The notes under the pieces: generated by a model | Told to the model about the DNA's origin: nothing | Seen by the model: only the letters and a program-made list of their open reading frames with translations | Database searches by the model: none | Part shown: piece after piece, positions 31,502 to 43,670 of the stretch | How the letters are laid out: the number at the start of each line of letters is the position of its first letter | How positions within the stretch are numbered: position 1 is the stretch's first letter | DNA from: Ailurus styani | Taxonomy: Eukaryota; Chordata; Mammalia; Carnivora; Ailuridae | Length of the DNA stretch: 64,000 nt | NCBI GenBank assembly: GCA_002007465.1 | Contig: LNAC01000682.1 | Span: 647,806-711,805 of the forward strand | Reading direction: 5' to 3' | Translations under genes and position numbers: made by a program

Positions 31502-31929
31502 AGGAACATCCCATTTCCCATTTTTAAAGTGGGAAGCAAAACAAGTCCTGCTGGATGCTTCTCTTAGACCAAATCCTTGAAGATGTGAATCAGCCACTCT
31601 TAAATGCCTGCTTTAGTGGAAGGAGGTTAAAACTTGAGTAATCCCAAGCCAAATGGGTAATCTAAAAACCCCCAGCTATTCATATTGGAATTATAAACCT
31701 AAATGCACACAACATCCTTCTCAGTTCCCCTATCCCATAAATTCTTCCCTTATTCCAGGCTCCTCCTCTTCTGCTTCCAGAAGCCACCATCACTCACCAA
31801 AGGAAAGCTGACTGTATTGAAACAAATTGCAAAGTATTCAAACAATAGGATGGTCCTAATCAACTTCTAGAAAGTAGATAATCCAGAAGTGACTTTGCCC
31901 CTGCAGCAGATAAACTACAAGACTCATCC
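31502..31929. other. Unique non-coding sequence
   Basis: Nothing recognised. Confidence 0.55.
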
Positions 31930-32335
31930 TTGATCCCACCTCAGGGCATTTAGACCTGCCAAGCCCTCTACCTGGAAATTCTCCGTGACCCTCCCACTTC
32001 CCCTCTCTGAGAGCCTAGTTCCTCCTGTCGTTATTCAGGGATCTGCTCAAATGTCATCTCCTCAGAGAGGTTTTTCCAAACCACCCTATGTAATACAAAC
32101 CACCACCCTCCTAACCTGGTCAGTTTCTACCCCTTTCATTCTCTTTGTTTTCTTCATACCACTTCTATTTTTTATCATTTATGTGTATGTCTGTTTCTTC
32201 TACTTAGAATGTAAGCTCCAAGAGGACTGGAGCTTTGTGCCCTGCCATGTCCCCAACAAATTGAATGGTGTCTGGTACATACTAGGCAAACAATATGTAT
32301 TTGCATAATGAACAAATGAATGAATCTTAGCAGAT
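31930..32335 (+). mobile_element. L2 LINE 3' end, well preserved
   Basis: Clear L2 order: 'CTCAAATGTCATCTCCTCAG', 'AGAGGTTTTTCCAAACCACC', CT-rich spacer, 'TAGAATGTAAGCTCCAAGAG', 'TGGTGTCTGGTACATACTAG', 'AATGAACAAATGAATGAATC'. A 107-codon frame inside (31985-32308) is shadow. Confidence 0.85.
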
Positions 32336-32369
32336 ATATTTTTATACTAGGCTTTTTTTCCCTTCAAGT

Positions 32370-32465
32370 TCATTCACTACTTCACTCATTCACTGAACAA
32401 ATATATATTGTGTGCTAGGTGATATTTTGTTTACAGAGTAATCAGAATAGATAAGGTCATATCCA
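32370..32465 (-). mobile_element. L2 LINE 3' end, antisense
   Basis: 'TTCACTCATTCACTGAACAA', 'ATATATATTGTGTGCTAGGT' is the complement of the L2 end; it sits opposite the sense copy just upstream. Confidence 0.6.
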
Positions 32466-33059
32466 TAATACTTTTCAAGATGAATCTCTCTCTATAGACT
32501 TAATCGTTGCTATTTTGGGTATGTAACTTGCTGTAAGACATCACCCTTAAAATTCCTGGAAGCCCTTGTGTCTAGTTGAGTGGACTTATCAGGAACTACC
32601 TTAATTCTTTCAGCATCTCATAACTGCATCCATGATTTGATATTACCTTGATGTCATGTCTTAATTTGATCATCTTTTCCTCGCTCAAGAGGTTAGAGAT
32701 GAAAAAGGTTTTTATTTTTCAAATCAAGTACTGCTATATTCCATCTAAAGTTGGCCTGCAAACTCAAAAGAGAGTCCATTTCTTCTTGTGGTAGGTTATC
32801 ATATACGGCTAGTTAAAAGCCAGTTGACACTTTCAACATTCTGCCTGGAGATGCTTTGGACATGTTCAAAATTCCATTTGGTACATTTTCTATCTTCCAC
32901 ATTAGCACAGGCAACTGGATGTTGGCTGATCAGAAGGATCTTGGCTGGTGTAACTTGCTTTTGTACCAACTACCCTTCATTCTCCAGTAGACTAGCCAAG
33001 GCATGTTCTCATGGCAGTCAGAGACCAAAACTGAAACCAAAACAAGAACTTTAACTCAC
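32466..33059. other. Unclassified non-coding sequence
   Basis: No gene recognised. A repeat-like texture with no family match that I can support. Confidence 0.4.
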
Positions 33060-33500
33060 TTTTTATGTGGCTCAAAGCCACAATTTATCATTACCTCTCA
33101 TTACTGGGCAGATTGGCTGGAACCAGTTAGGCAGTGCTCACTTGGGCTCTCTCATGCAGTTGTAGTCACATGGTGGGTATAGTTGAAGTCATCTGAAGAT
33201 GACTGGGCCTACATCCCAGATGGCTTAGTCACTTACATGCTCAGAGACTCAGCTAGGACAACTGGAAGAGTGCGGTCTGCTCAGCATCTTTCCATATGGC
33301 TAGCTTAGGCTTCTCCACACCATAGCAGTCTCAGAATAGCTGGAGATCTTACATGAAAGCTGGATTCTCCCAGAGTTTGTATTCTAAGAGCATTTTAAAC
33401 CCCTTCAAAATTACTTACACGTTTACTTCTCCACTGTATTTCTCATGTGGCAAGACATTGGCCATGAGTGGAGTGAGGGGGTTCCGCTTGCCATCTAAAA
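33060..33500 (-). mobile_element. Probable MaLR-type LTR, antisense, diverged
   Basis: 'GATTGGCTGGAACCAG', 'GGCTTAGTCACTTACATGCT', 'CTCAGCTAGGACAACTGGAA', 'CAGCATCTTTCCATATGGCT', 'GATCTTACATGAAAGCTGG', 'CTTCTCCACTGTATTTCTC' loosely follow the antisense MLT1 order. High divergence limits the call. Confidence 0.5.
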
Positions 33501-36475
33501 CAAAGGAACAAGTCTACCCACTAGTGGGCAGCAATTACAGAGTAACTATTCAGGTGCCCGAGAGGGTTGGCATGAACTCAGAATCGTGTATGTCTTCTTT
33601 GTTGATGAATGTGGGCTTCTGAATAGGACTTCTCCTATTTTTAGGGTTTCTGAGACATCTGACTAGCAATCTCATATGACACCAGAACATTTGACACCTT
33701 CCTTGTTCTTCTGATATCAGAACAAATCTACTTGCCTCCTTCTTATCTCACTAAAATGATCTCATATTTCTATCTTAGCTGGAGTTTCCCTGAAAGAAGA
33801 GCCTGAGATGAGAACTTAAGAATATTTATTTGGGAGGTGACCCCAGGAGGCAGAAGGGAAAGAGTGGGGAGAATGAGACTGGGGAAGAGAAGAGCCAAGA
33901 AAGGGACATTGAGAAATGAGGCAGCACTGTGCACAACAGGGCTTAGTTCCACTGGGACCTCTACAGAGTCATAAAAAATAACTCCTGGAGCTGCCCATCC
34001 AAAAGATGGATGCTTATCCAGTCAGGTTTTTATCCACAAGCTTCCTCCTCATTGGGGGTTGCCCCTGCAGGACTCACTGTGCACTCAAGCGCAAGCAGAG
34101 AGAGAGAGTGAGCCTGGCCTGGGAGAAGCCTTGGGGCAGAAAGAGGAAGGGCCTAGGCTGTGGCAAGTTGCTTGTCAGCTCAAGTGAGTCTGAGCCTGCC
34201 CAGCTCTGTCTTCTGCAGCTATGTCTGGCAGCTGTGACCTGGGCCACGAGAGGCTTCTGGAGCAGTTTCCAGCAGCCACTTTCTTCTATCCAGAGGCAAA
34301 GGTTTTCATCTCAATCCTTGTTCTTGTAGCTCACAGGAGGCCATTTAGCCAGCTCATTGCCAAATGCTGAGGAAAGGGCCAGGAAATTTCTATCCTGATT
34401 CCACTCAATCACCCTTGCTTTCCCCTCTGAGAGAAATAAGTGTGTAGGGGTTTATCTTTTCTTTACCTTGAGGCAGACACACTGTTTCGGTAAGTCTTTT
34501 ATTTCTGCATCACATTCTTCTCAGAAAAGAGTACGTGAGGTACTGGGAAGCCAAAGGAATAGCCCCACATGCTCCCAGGAATGAGATCAACACTTGCTCA
34601 CTCAGAGGTATCATTGTTACATGAATTCCAATCCTCTTTACACCTGGAGGGCTGGGGAAATAACTTTGAATCTCTCTTCCTATCTCCTCCAGGCCAATTC
34701 CACCTCCACAAAGAGCCTAGAACCCTCTCCCAGACTTCTGCTAATTCTTGGGAGGTTCTGTTCTTGTAGGTCCACTGATTCACAGGCTCCAGCTTTGTGG
34801 GATGTTTTATAACACATCAATCCCAATGAGAAACTCAAGTTCGGTTTTGTTCCAACAACAAACAATTGTTCACATCCAAAATTCATTTGGTGAATTTCAC
34901 TAAAGACTGGTAAGACTGGATCTCAAGAAGGGGGTCTCACCTCATTTCACACAGAATTCAAACTCCTTATTGCTTTCTTCTGTCTCCTCCTCCCATCGTT
35001 TGTCACCACGAGTAACTTTAAAAATGTGTGGGGACTCAAAAATGTTCTCCTTCTGTTTTGCTGCACTGCCCTCAGCAAACCTGTCTACCAGAGACTCTGA
35101 ACATCGAGGGGCTTTTAAAATTTTCCCTGTGTCCATATGAAAGATTTGTTTTGTTTTTTAATTTTGGTGCCAGCTATTAAGATAACATTACCCTATTCAT
35201 TTCATTAGTAATGTTCACTGATGTGTTACCTGAAATTCTGGGCCACCTGCTAAGATACTCCCACCTCCCCACTTCCTTACTGGTTTATTTGCCAACACTT
35301 CCACCAGGTACAACCTTTGCCTGGTGATGAGAGGCCGTCTATACAACTCACACCTTGGATGTGACCTGCAGGCTGTGGTATGAGCAAAGCATTGGAAACC
35401 ATTCATTAATTCTAAGAACTTACTGGAAGAATGCTAAGGTGGCTCATGGAATCCAAGAAACCAGGGAAAGCCCTAGCTCTGTGAACGCTGGGATCAGAGC
35501 TGCATGGAGCACACAGCCGCTTAAGTCTGGAGTTTCAGAGCTATCTCTTTAAGTGTCTCCCGCTAATGTGACTCCGCATGAAAGATTGCCAGTATGTATT
35601 TGTGTGTGTTCCAGATTTCAAATTCCCAGGACAGAGACTCTGATTGGCTCAGCTTGGGTAAAGCATCTACATGTGGATCTCTGAACAATAGTTAAGGGCA
35701 GAAGAAAGTGAAGGCGCAGGTAGAGACATGGCCTATTTCCACAGGTGGGGTCAGGGAGGTGACCAGGGGAGTGGGTGGGGGTTATTGAACCTCTCCCCCA
35801 GAAGGAGTGCTGCAGCCGTTCATTGATAGTCTTTGTCTCACTCATATTGGGTGGGTCCTCAGTTCTAATATCACCACTTTGAGGGGCCCAGACCCTCAAT
35901 CCTACTTGATATTGATGGTATTGATTTTTTAAACAGAGTGTAAGCTGTGGACTCTGGGGAAATTCTAGGCTTCAAGGCTTTGAGGCCTGCAAAACATATT
36001 CCAACTTTTTCTACCACTGCTACATGGGCTATGATATATCTTTGGTGGTTATACTTCATGGCTTTTGTTGTCTTTATCCTTCCTGTACTGTGAAGCCTGT
36101 TTATTGGCCCCTTCTGGAAATGCTTTCCTCAACTTCTCAAACACAATCTTTCTACTTGTTGCTTTTCTGATTTTTCCTGACTCTTCCTCCTCTAACCATA
36201 TGATGAATGCAGTCCCCTGACTTGTATCATCCACTATCCTGACTTTTCTCAGGGCAAGAAAGACATTTTATAAAGAAATCTTGGAATTAAAACCAGGTAG
36301 CTTAAGCTACAGGACCCAGATGTCTATTTCTTTAGAATTTTGCATTGTCATGGGTTCCTTCAAAATTTAGTATCAGATTGTATGGTTAAATTTAGTTGTT
36401 TCAAGAAAAAAATTATTTCTGTTTTTAGTGGTTTGGCAAAAAAAAAAGAATAGAAAAACATGGAGATTCTTAATC
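33501..36475. other. Mostly unique non-coding sequence
   Basis: About 3 kb without a recognisable gene. 33780-33960 ('TTATTTGGGAGGTGACCCCA', 'GGAGGCAGAAGGGAAAGAG') resembles the sequence flanking the SINE at 21817-22012 and may be another copy of the same unnamed ancient repeat. Overlapping short frames at 34569-34886 and 35618-36234 show no domains. Confidence 0.45.
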
Positions 36476-36493
36476 AATCAAATCAGTGCTTCT

Positions 36494-36682
36494 AAGGGGG
36501 CCTGGGTGGCTCAGAAGGTTAAGCGTCTGTTTTTTGCTCAGGTCATGTTCCCAGGGTCCTGGGATCAAGTCCCATATCAAGCTCCCTGCTCAGTGGGGAG
36601 TCTGCTTCTCCCTCTCCCTTTTCCCTTGCCCACCCCCACTCATGCTCTCTGTCAAATAAATAAATTAAAAATCTTAAAAAAT
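36494..36682 (+). mobile_element. CAN SINE
   Basis: Head 'GGGGGCCTGGGTGGCTCAG', 'GCTCAGGTCATGTTCCCAGG', box B 'GGATCAAGTCCC', CT-rich body, tail AAATAAATAAATTAAAAATC. Flanked by an 18-base duplication with two mismatches (36476-36493 and 36683-36700). Confidence 0.95.
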
Positions 36683-36860
36683 AATCAAACCAGTGATTCT
36701 AGTCTTGCTCATATTAAGACTTTGGGATCGTGACACTTCTGCCACCTACTGCAGAATACACTAGCTACTGGTTGAATGCTATGATGTGTGCCTAATATTT
36801 GTTGGTGGCATTTTTCAATTATCTTCTATGTGATAAGCACTTTGTTGACCCCTCTGCATA

Positions 36861-37293
36861 GTGTATTAGCTTTCTTGGGCTGCCATAACAAATGACCACA
36901 AACTTGGTGGTATCAAATAAGAGAATTCTATTCTCTTATAGTTCTGGAGGCCAGAAGTCCAAAATGAAGGGGCTGGCAGGGCTGTGATCCCTCCAAAGGC
37001 TCTAGGGGAGGATCCATCCTTGACCCTTCCAGCTTCTGGTGGTTCCTGAAGTTTCTTTGCTTGTGACAGCATAGCACTAAACTCTGCCTCCATGTGGGCT
37101 TTACCTTTGTCTCATTGTGCCCTCTCCTCTTATAAGAATATTAGTCATTGGAGTTAGAGTCCACCTTAGTCCAGTATGTTCTTATCCTGATTGTTAAGTA
37201 ATTACCTTTGCAAAGACCCTATTTTCAAGTAAGATCATATTCTGAGGTTTTGAATGGAAGTGGATTTGGGAGGCGGCATTACTCAACCCACTA
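36861..37293 (-). mobile_element. ERVL-MaLR LTR (MLT1 type), antisense
   Basis: Begins 'TGTATTAGCTTTCTTGGGCT', 'GCCATAACAAATGACCACAA', 'AGTTCTGGAGGCCAGAAGTC', 'CTTCTGGTGGTTCCTGAAGT', 'CTTATAAGAATATTAGTCAT', 'TAATTACCTTTGCAAAGACC', and ends 'ACTCAACCCACTACA'. Nearly full LTR, no internal region. Confidence 0.85.
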
Positions 37294-37443
37294 CATATGG
37301 GGATTATTATATATTTGTTTCCATTTTATTTTATTTATCAGTGGGAAAGCTGAGATCCAGGAGGGGAAGTCTCTTGCCCTGTCTTTAATCTGCCCACTGG
37401 CAGAGCTCAAATCAGTCTGATGCCATATCCATGCCTTTTCTTT

Positions 37444-37638
37444 TCTTTCTTTTTTAAAGATTTTATTTATTATTTAGATAGAGAGAGTGAGAGAGCATGA
37501 GCAAGAGGATAGGAAGGCAGAGAGAGAAGCAAACTCCCCACTGAGTAGGGAGCCCAATGTGGGGCTCCATCCCAGAACCCTGAGATCATGACCTGAGCCA
37601 AAAACAGACACTTAACCAACTGAGCCACCCAGGTGCCC
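37444..37638 (-). mobile_element. CAN SINE inside MIR
   Basis: Antisense SINE: 'TTTTTTAAAGATTTTATTTA', GA-rich body, 'GAGATCATGACCTGAGCC', 'CTGAGCCACCCAGGTGCCCC'. Confidence 0.93.
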
Positions 37639-37675
37639 CCAAGCTTTTTCTACTACACCACGCTGCTTCTAGAAA

Positions 37676-38539
37676 ACCCATCTACAAACTCAAGCCTAGA
37701 AAGTAATGACATCAATGGTCATCTACCCTTTGGCCCCCAGATTATACCATTGGAGGCAAAAGGTCAGCGGGATCTGTGAGAATTTGGTTTTCATTTCAGG
37801 TATGGTGTTAGATCTTGGAGGATGATGAACTCATCACTCTTTTAAAAATGGAAGCAGTTATTTCATGTACTGCATTCTGTGCAACCAGATGCAACTATCC
37901 AACCATCACACAAGGGTGGGAATGCCAGGGTCCACTCCCCTCTGTGCTCCTAGTTGTAAGCAGGTCCCTTTTCCAGTTCTCTGTAACAGAAGGACCTAGC
38001 CCTGAACAACGCCGTCACTGCAGATGTTTCTCAAGTGTATACAACATACTTGTATACCCACAGGAAAGTGTTCTTGCCCATATATGTTAATATTTGCTGG
38101 AGTGTGGGCAGGGTAGTACAAAGAATGTACATTGACTTTTCACCCCAAAGTTAATAGTTAACTTTGTCTCTTTGTTTGACTACATTGCTTGTTAGCTTTG
38201 ATCAGAAAGAAAAATTCTGAAACATGGGATGGAAATGTTTGAACATTTACCTTTCTTCACCTTTACTCGGTACAGTTTATTTTTGTTAAGTTAGGTCAGG
38301 ATAGCTTTTCAAAAATAAGATATTTCAAAAGTATAATATACCACTATGCTATTTACCATATAAATCTTGGAACGGATGTGAAGTGTTCAGAATAGGAGAA
38401 TTTTCTTTATAAGCCTGTGCTGTTTTTAAAGGTTAGAGACATCTATTGCAATGATCTAGAAAAATCATTCTTTGTAGGTGGCTCAATAAAGGCCTGTGGT
38501 AGCTCTGTGTGATATAAACACCAGGAATTTTGGGGTGAC
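37676..38539. other. Unique non-coding sequence
   Basis: Nothing recognised. Confidence 0.55.
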
Positions 38540-38735
38540 ACACACCTGGGTTCAAATTCAAGTTTTGTGACAGATTAGCCATGTGACCTTGGGCAAGTCA
38601 CATAACCTCCAAATCTCAGTCTCCTCCCTGACTATACCTGCAACAATCACTTCGTAAAATTATTATGACTTTTAAAGGAACATATGCAAAATTCTGGCAC
38701 AAAGTAGGATGTCAATAAATGTCACTCATCTTCTT
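38540..38735 (+). mobile_element. MIR SINE, well preserved
   Basis: 'CACCTGGGTTCAAATTCAAG', 'TTAGCCATGTGACCTTGGGC', 'AAGTCACATAACCTCCAAAT', 'TCAATAAATGTCACTCATCT' give the MIR head-to-tail order in sense. Confidence 0.92.
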
Positions 38736-39599
38736 CCCTCTTTTGGTCAGCTGTTCTGCTGGTCAAGGTCTGCCATTTTGAAAATGTGGTTAGGACTTTA
38801 CCATGAAATTCTCTACTCTTCCAAGTTTATTAGTGAAATGGAAAAGGCTGATCTATTTTCCTTGTTCAGATTAGGCCTCAGGGCTATATTCTGGAGTAAA
38901 CCCAAGCAGCAGGGAATGCTTGTCCCCTTTCAGGGAAGTGTCTATGTCCAAATCTGTAAGTCCAATTTGCCATTTTGCCTCACCAATGGATTTTACCTTT
39001 TTTGCCCCCAAAACAAAAGGAACACAGTGGACCCAGCAGCAGGCTCACTTGATAAATCATTGTTGGAACTAGAGGGAATTTTGTTGTGGAGGTGACAAGG
39101 GACCACAGCCTGATTTGGTGCCTGGCCCAGATAAAATGTGGCTGAAGTTCAGAACTGTTTAGTGTTCAGTGATGTGGCACATTTCCTGTTGGCCCTGCAC
39201 AGAAGTGACAGATGCCCATGGTCATGAATCAGGACTTGGTTTGCCAGGGGAGCTTGTATAGAAGGGACTAGACTATAGAGAAAAAGCCATCATGGAGATG
39301 AGGAGGAATGGGTAAGGTTGGTGTGTGTAGAATCCAAGACAATGATGCCAGGAGCAGGGGAATGGGTCAGATCACCTTGGCAGGCCTACCGAGGCCCAAC
39401 AACAAGCAGGTAATAAACCTCAGTGGGCTTTCTTCATGTGCCATTCAGTCCCTGTGCCCTCACACTGGAGGAATGAGGAAAAATGAGAAACAACTTTTGC
39501 CTTTGAGCTCCCCATTTAATGCAAGAGACAGCCTGGTAACCATTCAGTGCAAGGAAGTAGAGCAGAGGCCCTTCCTGCTCTTGGAAGAAGGAGCACAGT

Positions 39600-39790
39600 T
39601 AGGAGCCCAGTGGCCTGGATTCAGATCCTCCCTGAGACACAACTTGTTGAGTGACCTTGGACAAGTTATCTGACCTCACTGAGCCTCAGTGGCCTCATCC
39701 GATGATAATAGTTTCTACTTGGTGGGGTTGTTAGAGGGTTAAAAGAATATTTTTTAAGTGGTTGACACATCATAGCACTTTGGGTTAAAT
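39600..39790 (+). mobile_element. MIR SINE
   Basis: 'GGCCTGGATTCAGATCCTCC', 'TGAGTGACCTTGGACAAGTT', 'CTGACCTCACTGAGCCTCAG', 'GTTGTTAGAGGGTTAAAAGA' in MIR order. Confidence 0.9.
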
Positions 39791-40309
39791 TGCATATAAT
39801 CCTTAATGAATCCATTATGGGCTAAGCACCCCCTTTTCCAATCTGAAAATCAAGGCACTGAATATATAAGCAGAACTTTCCTGATTTAAAAGCATATATT
39901 CATGAAAAGTCTTACAGAAGGTGGAAACATTAAAGCATATTTGTATTTAACAGGCCACCTTTCACAAAGAGAATTCAAGTGTTTGATATTAGCACAGTAT
40001 CTGTTTTTCCCACTGATTCTTTCTAGCAAAGGCTTAAGAGACACTTTCTCTCTTGGGGAAAGCTGGAAGCAGCTCCAAGTCTTCAATATACCTCCTTAGT
40101 TGTAAGACTAGTGCAAGAAAGAACTGCATGTGATGAATCTTGGAACAAAACAGAAAGACTTAGTGAAGCAGAGAGAGCCATCTGAGGCAGAAACAAGTGC
40201 TTTCCCAGGCAAGCTGTCTTAGTGGTAAGTCTGTTTTCTGTTTCCAATAGTCCCCTGCTTTCATTCTACCCATTCTCAATCCCATACCAGCATGGAACAC
40301 ACCCTGAGT

Positions 40310-40310
40310 A

Positions 40311-40361
<51 letters not shown>
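40310..40361 (+). repeat. (TG)n microsatellite with adjacent CA-rich arm
   Basis: About 52 bases of TG (with TATG at either end), followed after 'AGCATG' by a CA-rich stretch to about 40405 (CACAGACACACATACACAAA). The CA-rich arm can pair with the TG tract. Confidence 0.93.
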
Positions 40362-40364
<3 letters not shown>

Positions 40365-40950
40365 AGCATGCACAGACACACATACACAAACACACACATG
40401 CACATATATGAGCACAGACATGCCAGAATAAGCCTTCTAATCTCTCTTGGGCTCTGATGAAATGACACTGCTTCTGACTGGATCTAAACAGGCCCCATAA
40501 TACATCCACTTGGATCCTGCGATCTGGGAACCAGTTGTGTCTTCTACACACCACTCGTCTGTTGCCTGTCCGTCTTTTGACCTTGTCAGCACGTCCTTGT
40601 TTCCAGCTCAACACCCTCCTCTCTGACTTGGAGACAGAATTTGGCCATCAGGCTCCATAGGACACAGCCTGCAGTGACCTTCTGGCTCAGTCCTGGGAAC
40701 TGAACCAAATCACTCCCAGCCACTGGGATCTTACCCAGTGTAGATGGCTAGGCAGCCTTGAGCACCTGTTCAGGTGAAGAAGTGTTCCTCTATCCCTCTA
40801 CAGCTGCAGTCTCTTCTAATTGCCAGATTCTACTATTTTTCTCTGACCTAGTTTGTAAATAGTGCTTTTCCCACTCTAAGGAAGCATTATGGTGGAGTGC
40901 AGTGAAGAGCGAGTGGACCTTGAGTCAAAGGCAGTTCTCGTTGTAATATT

Positions 40951-40982
40951 TGTGTGTGTGTGTATGTGTGTGTGTGTGTGTG
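40951..40982 (+). repeat. (TG)n microsatellite, one interruption
   Basis: TG units broken once by TATG. Confidence 0.95.
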
Positions 40983-41519
40983 GAGGTTCCACGTGCATCT
41001 GGGCCTTGATTTCTGCCTCCCATATTTTAAGCATTTAAGTTGCATAGGTGGAAACCCTGTAAATTTCTAAGGGAAACTATCCTTTCTTGCCCTTCCTGCT
41101 CTCAGATCTGCTCTCTTTCCACTTTTGTCCCTCACACCACCCTTCCCATATAAGAAACAGTTTTTTCATTATTGTCAGATTCTTTGGCCACCTCTTTCTG
41201 GCTACAGATTCCATGTGATAGATTTACATAAATAATTAGAGACAGAGAACGTGAGGACTCTGAGTTCCTCCAGAGCAGGACGTTGTCCCCAGCCTGGTGC
41301 CCAGTTGAGTGACTAAATGAACAAGTGAACGAAAGTTGTGATGCACTTACTACTTAGAATGGAAAGATGCTCCATGCCATGCAAACCAAAGACTCCATCT
41401 GTTAATGTCCCTACAGGATCCCATGAAGATTAGCTCCACAGTGAAGACTAACTGGGTCAAAGATGGTGTGCTACAGAAGTGTCCCTGCTTCTGCTCTACC
41501 CAATCTGACCTTCCCTGTC

Positions 41520-41890
41520 CCCACCCCTGCCAGGACCTTCCCAGAGTTCACCATCAGGGCACCCACAGGCTCCACTCAGAAAAGACGTTCAACATCTCTC
41601 TCTACCTCTCCCACCCACCATCATTGAGTTCTGGTGATCCCATACACCCAAATTTCTCTCTCTTGACTGTGACCACCAATCTTAGCCATCATCATTTCTG
41701 GCCTTGTTTAGTATAGAATTTTAGACCTCCTCATTTGTTCAGGCAGAGTAATCATCTTATAGTGAAAATCAGGTCATGTCATCTCCTTTCTTAGAATCCT
41801 TCAGTGACTTTCCACTACACTTAGAGCAAAATAGAATTCAAAATAAAATTTTGGGAATAAAATCAGAACTCTGTGGTGTGACCTATACAT
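41520..41890 (+). mobile_element. L2 LINE fragment
   Basis: 'AATCAGGTCATGTCATCTCC', 'TTCTTAGAATCCTTCAGTGA', 'CTTTCCACTACACTTAGAGC', 'AAAATAGAATTCAAAATAAA' correspond to the L2 'ATCATGTCACTCCCCTGC ... CAGTGGCTTCCCATC ... AAAATCCAAACTC' order. The upstream CT-rich part (41520-41720) is also consistent. Confidence 0.75.
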
Positions 41891-42625
41891 TAGAATAATG
41901 CTAACTGCTATAACAAATGGAACAAAAAACATGTAACAATTGAGAAACAATAAAAGGTCACTTCTTAGATGCATAACAGTCCAGGGTGAGTGATCTTAGG
42001 CAGCTGACAGGTGTCCTCTAGGATTTTCTAATTCCCAGCCACTAAAAGTTAAGACACTCAGGTAACATACGATAAAGCAATTTTCAAGATGCATCATTCT
42101 ATATTTTTGAATAAGCAAAATATAGTCTAACTCTACTGGTGCTTTAGAAAGATTCAGTAGAATAATTTGAAAACCCAAAATCTCTTAAAATTAAATATTA
42201 AAATAAAAACCAACATTCATCAAGTTACATACAGGCTCTGTGCAATTCTCTGTACTTACATTTTAATATAAATTTTGTTTAAAAACAACAAAGTTTCTGG
42301 TTTGAAGAGATTGGCATTGCTGCTTCTCAAAGAGCAACTGCTATCCCTTCATAGGTTAGTGATCAGCAAAGAGTTAAAATTTTTAACTTGAATGTAGGTT
42401 ATCTGTTTACATATAATTATACAATGTAAGAAAATGCAGGGAAGCTTGTCATTAAAAAAATGATGGCATTTGACAATAATATAATTGAATACTTTAAATT
42501 TTAATGTTATATGTTGTGATATTATCTTATAAAGCAAAAACTACTATAATCTATTCAAATTAGAGTCAATGTATAAATATCTACTATCTGCCTTTGTTAA
42601 CATTTTGAATCAAGGCCTTCATTTT
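41891..42625. other. AT-rich non-coding sequence
   Basis: No gene. 41880-42010 has traces of an antisense ancient repeat ('GCTAACTGCTATAACAAATG'). The rest is AT-rich and unassigned. Confidence 0.45.
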
Positions 42626-42748
42626 AATAGAAAAGTGAATATGAATCCATAAAATAATAATATGAATTACGTTTTATAAAAGAACACTGATTGAAGGACC
42701 AAAAAATAAAAAATAAAATAATATATGTGAGCCCCAGATTTAAGGCAC
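42626..42748 (+). repeat. Local direct repeat, copy 1
   Basis: Diverged duplicate of 43026-43155, about 400 bp downstream. Shared landmarks in order: AAAAGTGAATATGAATC, TAAAATAA, GAGGACC/AAGGACC, an A-rich AAAAATAAAAAATAAAATAA block, AATATATGT, AGCCCCAGATTTAA and GCAC. Confidence 0.9.
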
Positions 42749-43025
42749 CTGGATACTCTCAGTTGTCCTATGTGATGGAACTTTATTTAGAGCCTTGCTC
42801 CTTTATTAAAAATGTCAGAAAAAGTAGTGTTCAATTATTTAGGTTCTAGATGAATACAGTGGGCCAACCTGAATGATTTTGCATATGTTGGTTCTAAGTA
42901 GAAAAGTTAAAGATAACCGAGGAAAGAAAACATGTGATTTATTTAACATTATGGTGTATATATGCATAGGAAGAGGGTCTCTGCTCTTCATCATGGATGG
43001 GAGAGAAGAAAAGCCACCTATAATT

Positions 43026-43155
43026 TAATTGAAAAGTGAATATGAATCTGTAAAATAAGAATATGAGTTCCATTTTATTAGAGAGCATTGATTTGAGGAC
43101 CAAAAAAATAAAAAATAAAATAAAATAATATATGTCAGCCCCAGATTTAATGCAC
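43026..43155 (+). repeat. Local direct repeat, copy 2
   Basis: Partner of 42626-42748, slightly longer because its A-rich block holds an extra AAAAT unit and other small indels. Confidence 0.9.
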
Positions 43156-43490
43156 AGTGACCTCACCTGTTAGGGAACACAGCCCAGCCGCTATGCTATT
43201 CCTCTCCAGGGTGGGGGAGAGGGGTGCAGAGCAAGGACAAAATGAGAGGGGACTCTAGGGCTTCAGGGGATACTGCTAATTGCAGCATGCAAGAAACTCA
43301 TCCACTTAACAGTTCCAGTGAGCTCTGACTTTGATTAATAGAAAAAATGGGGCACTAAGATCCAGATCATGCTAGAATGTACACATTTCTCCTTATTCTT
43401 TCATATCTCTTCTATCTTCTTCTGCCACCTCTCTTCAGAATGACTGTTCTCTGTAAAGGGCACATATCTGTTGGAATGTACACCTATTTG
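43156..43490. other. Unique non-coding sequence
   Basis: Nothing recognised. Confidence 0.5.
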
Positions 43491-43670
43491 GGAAGATTTG
43501 TGTCAGATAATATGGTTCATATTACATACCAGCTTGGCTAGGCTATGTGCCCAGTTGTGTGGTCAAACACCAGTGTAGATGTTGTTGTGAAGGTATTTTT
43601 TAAGATGTAAATAACATTAACAATCATTTGATTTTTGAGTAAAGAGTAACATTTAAATCAGTAGATCTTT

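Larger units (their letters stand above)
36790..37675 (-). mobile_element. MIR SINE split by an LTR and a CAN SINE
   Basis: Three antisense MIR pieces in order: 36790-36860 ('CTTCTATGTGATAAGCACTT'), 37294-37443 ('CCATTTTATTTTATTTATCA', 'GAAAGCTGAGATCCAGGAGG', 'CTGGCAGAGCTCAAATCAGT') and 37639-37675 ('CTACACCACGCTGCTTCT'). Read together they form one nearly full MIR interrupted by 36861-37293 and about 37444-37638. Confidence 0.78.
39791..41519. other. Unique sequence with dinucleotide repeats
   Basis: No gene recognised. 40880-40935 may be a MIR head ('GAAGCATTATGGTGGAGTGC'). 41225-41335 has L2-tail character. Two TG tracts are listed separately. Confidence 0.45.
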
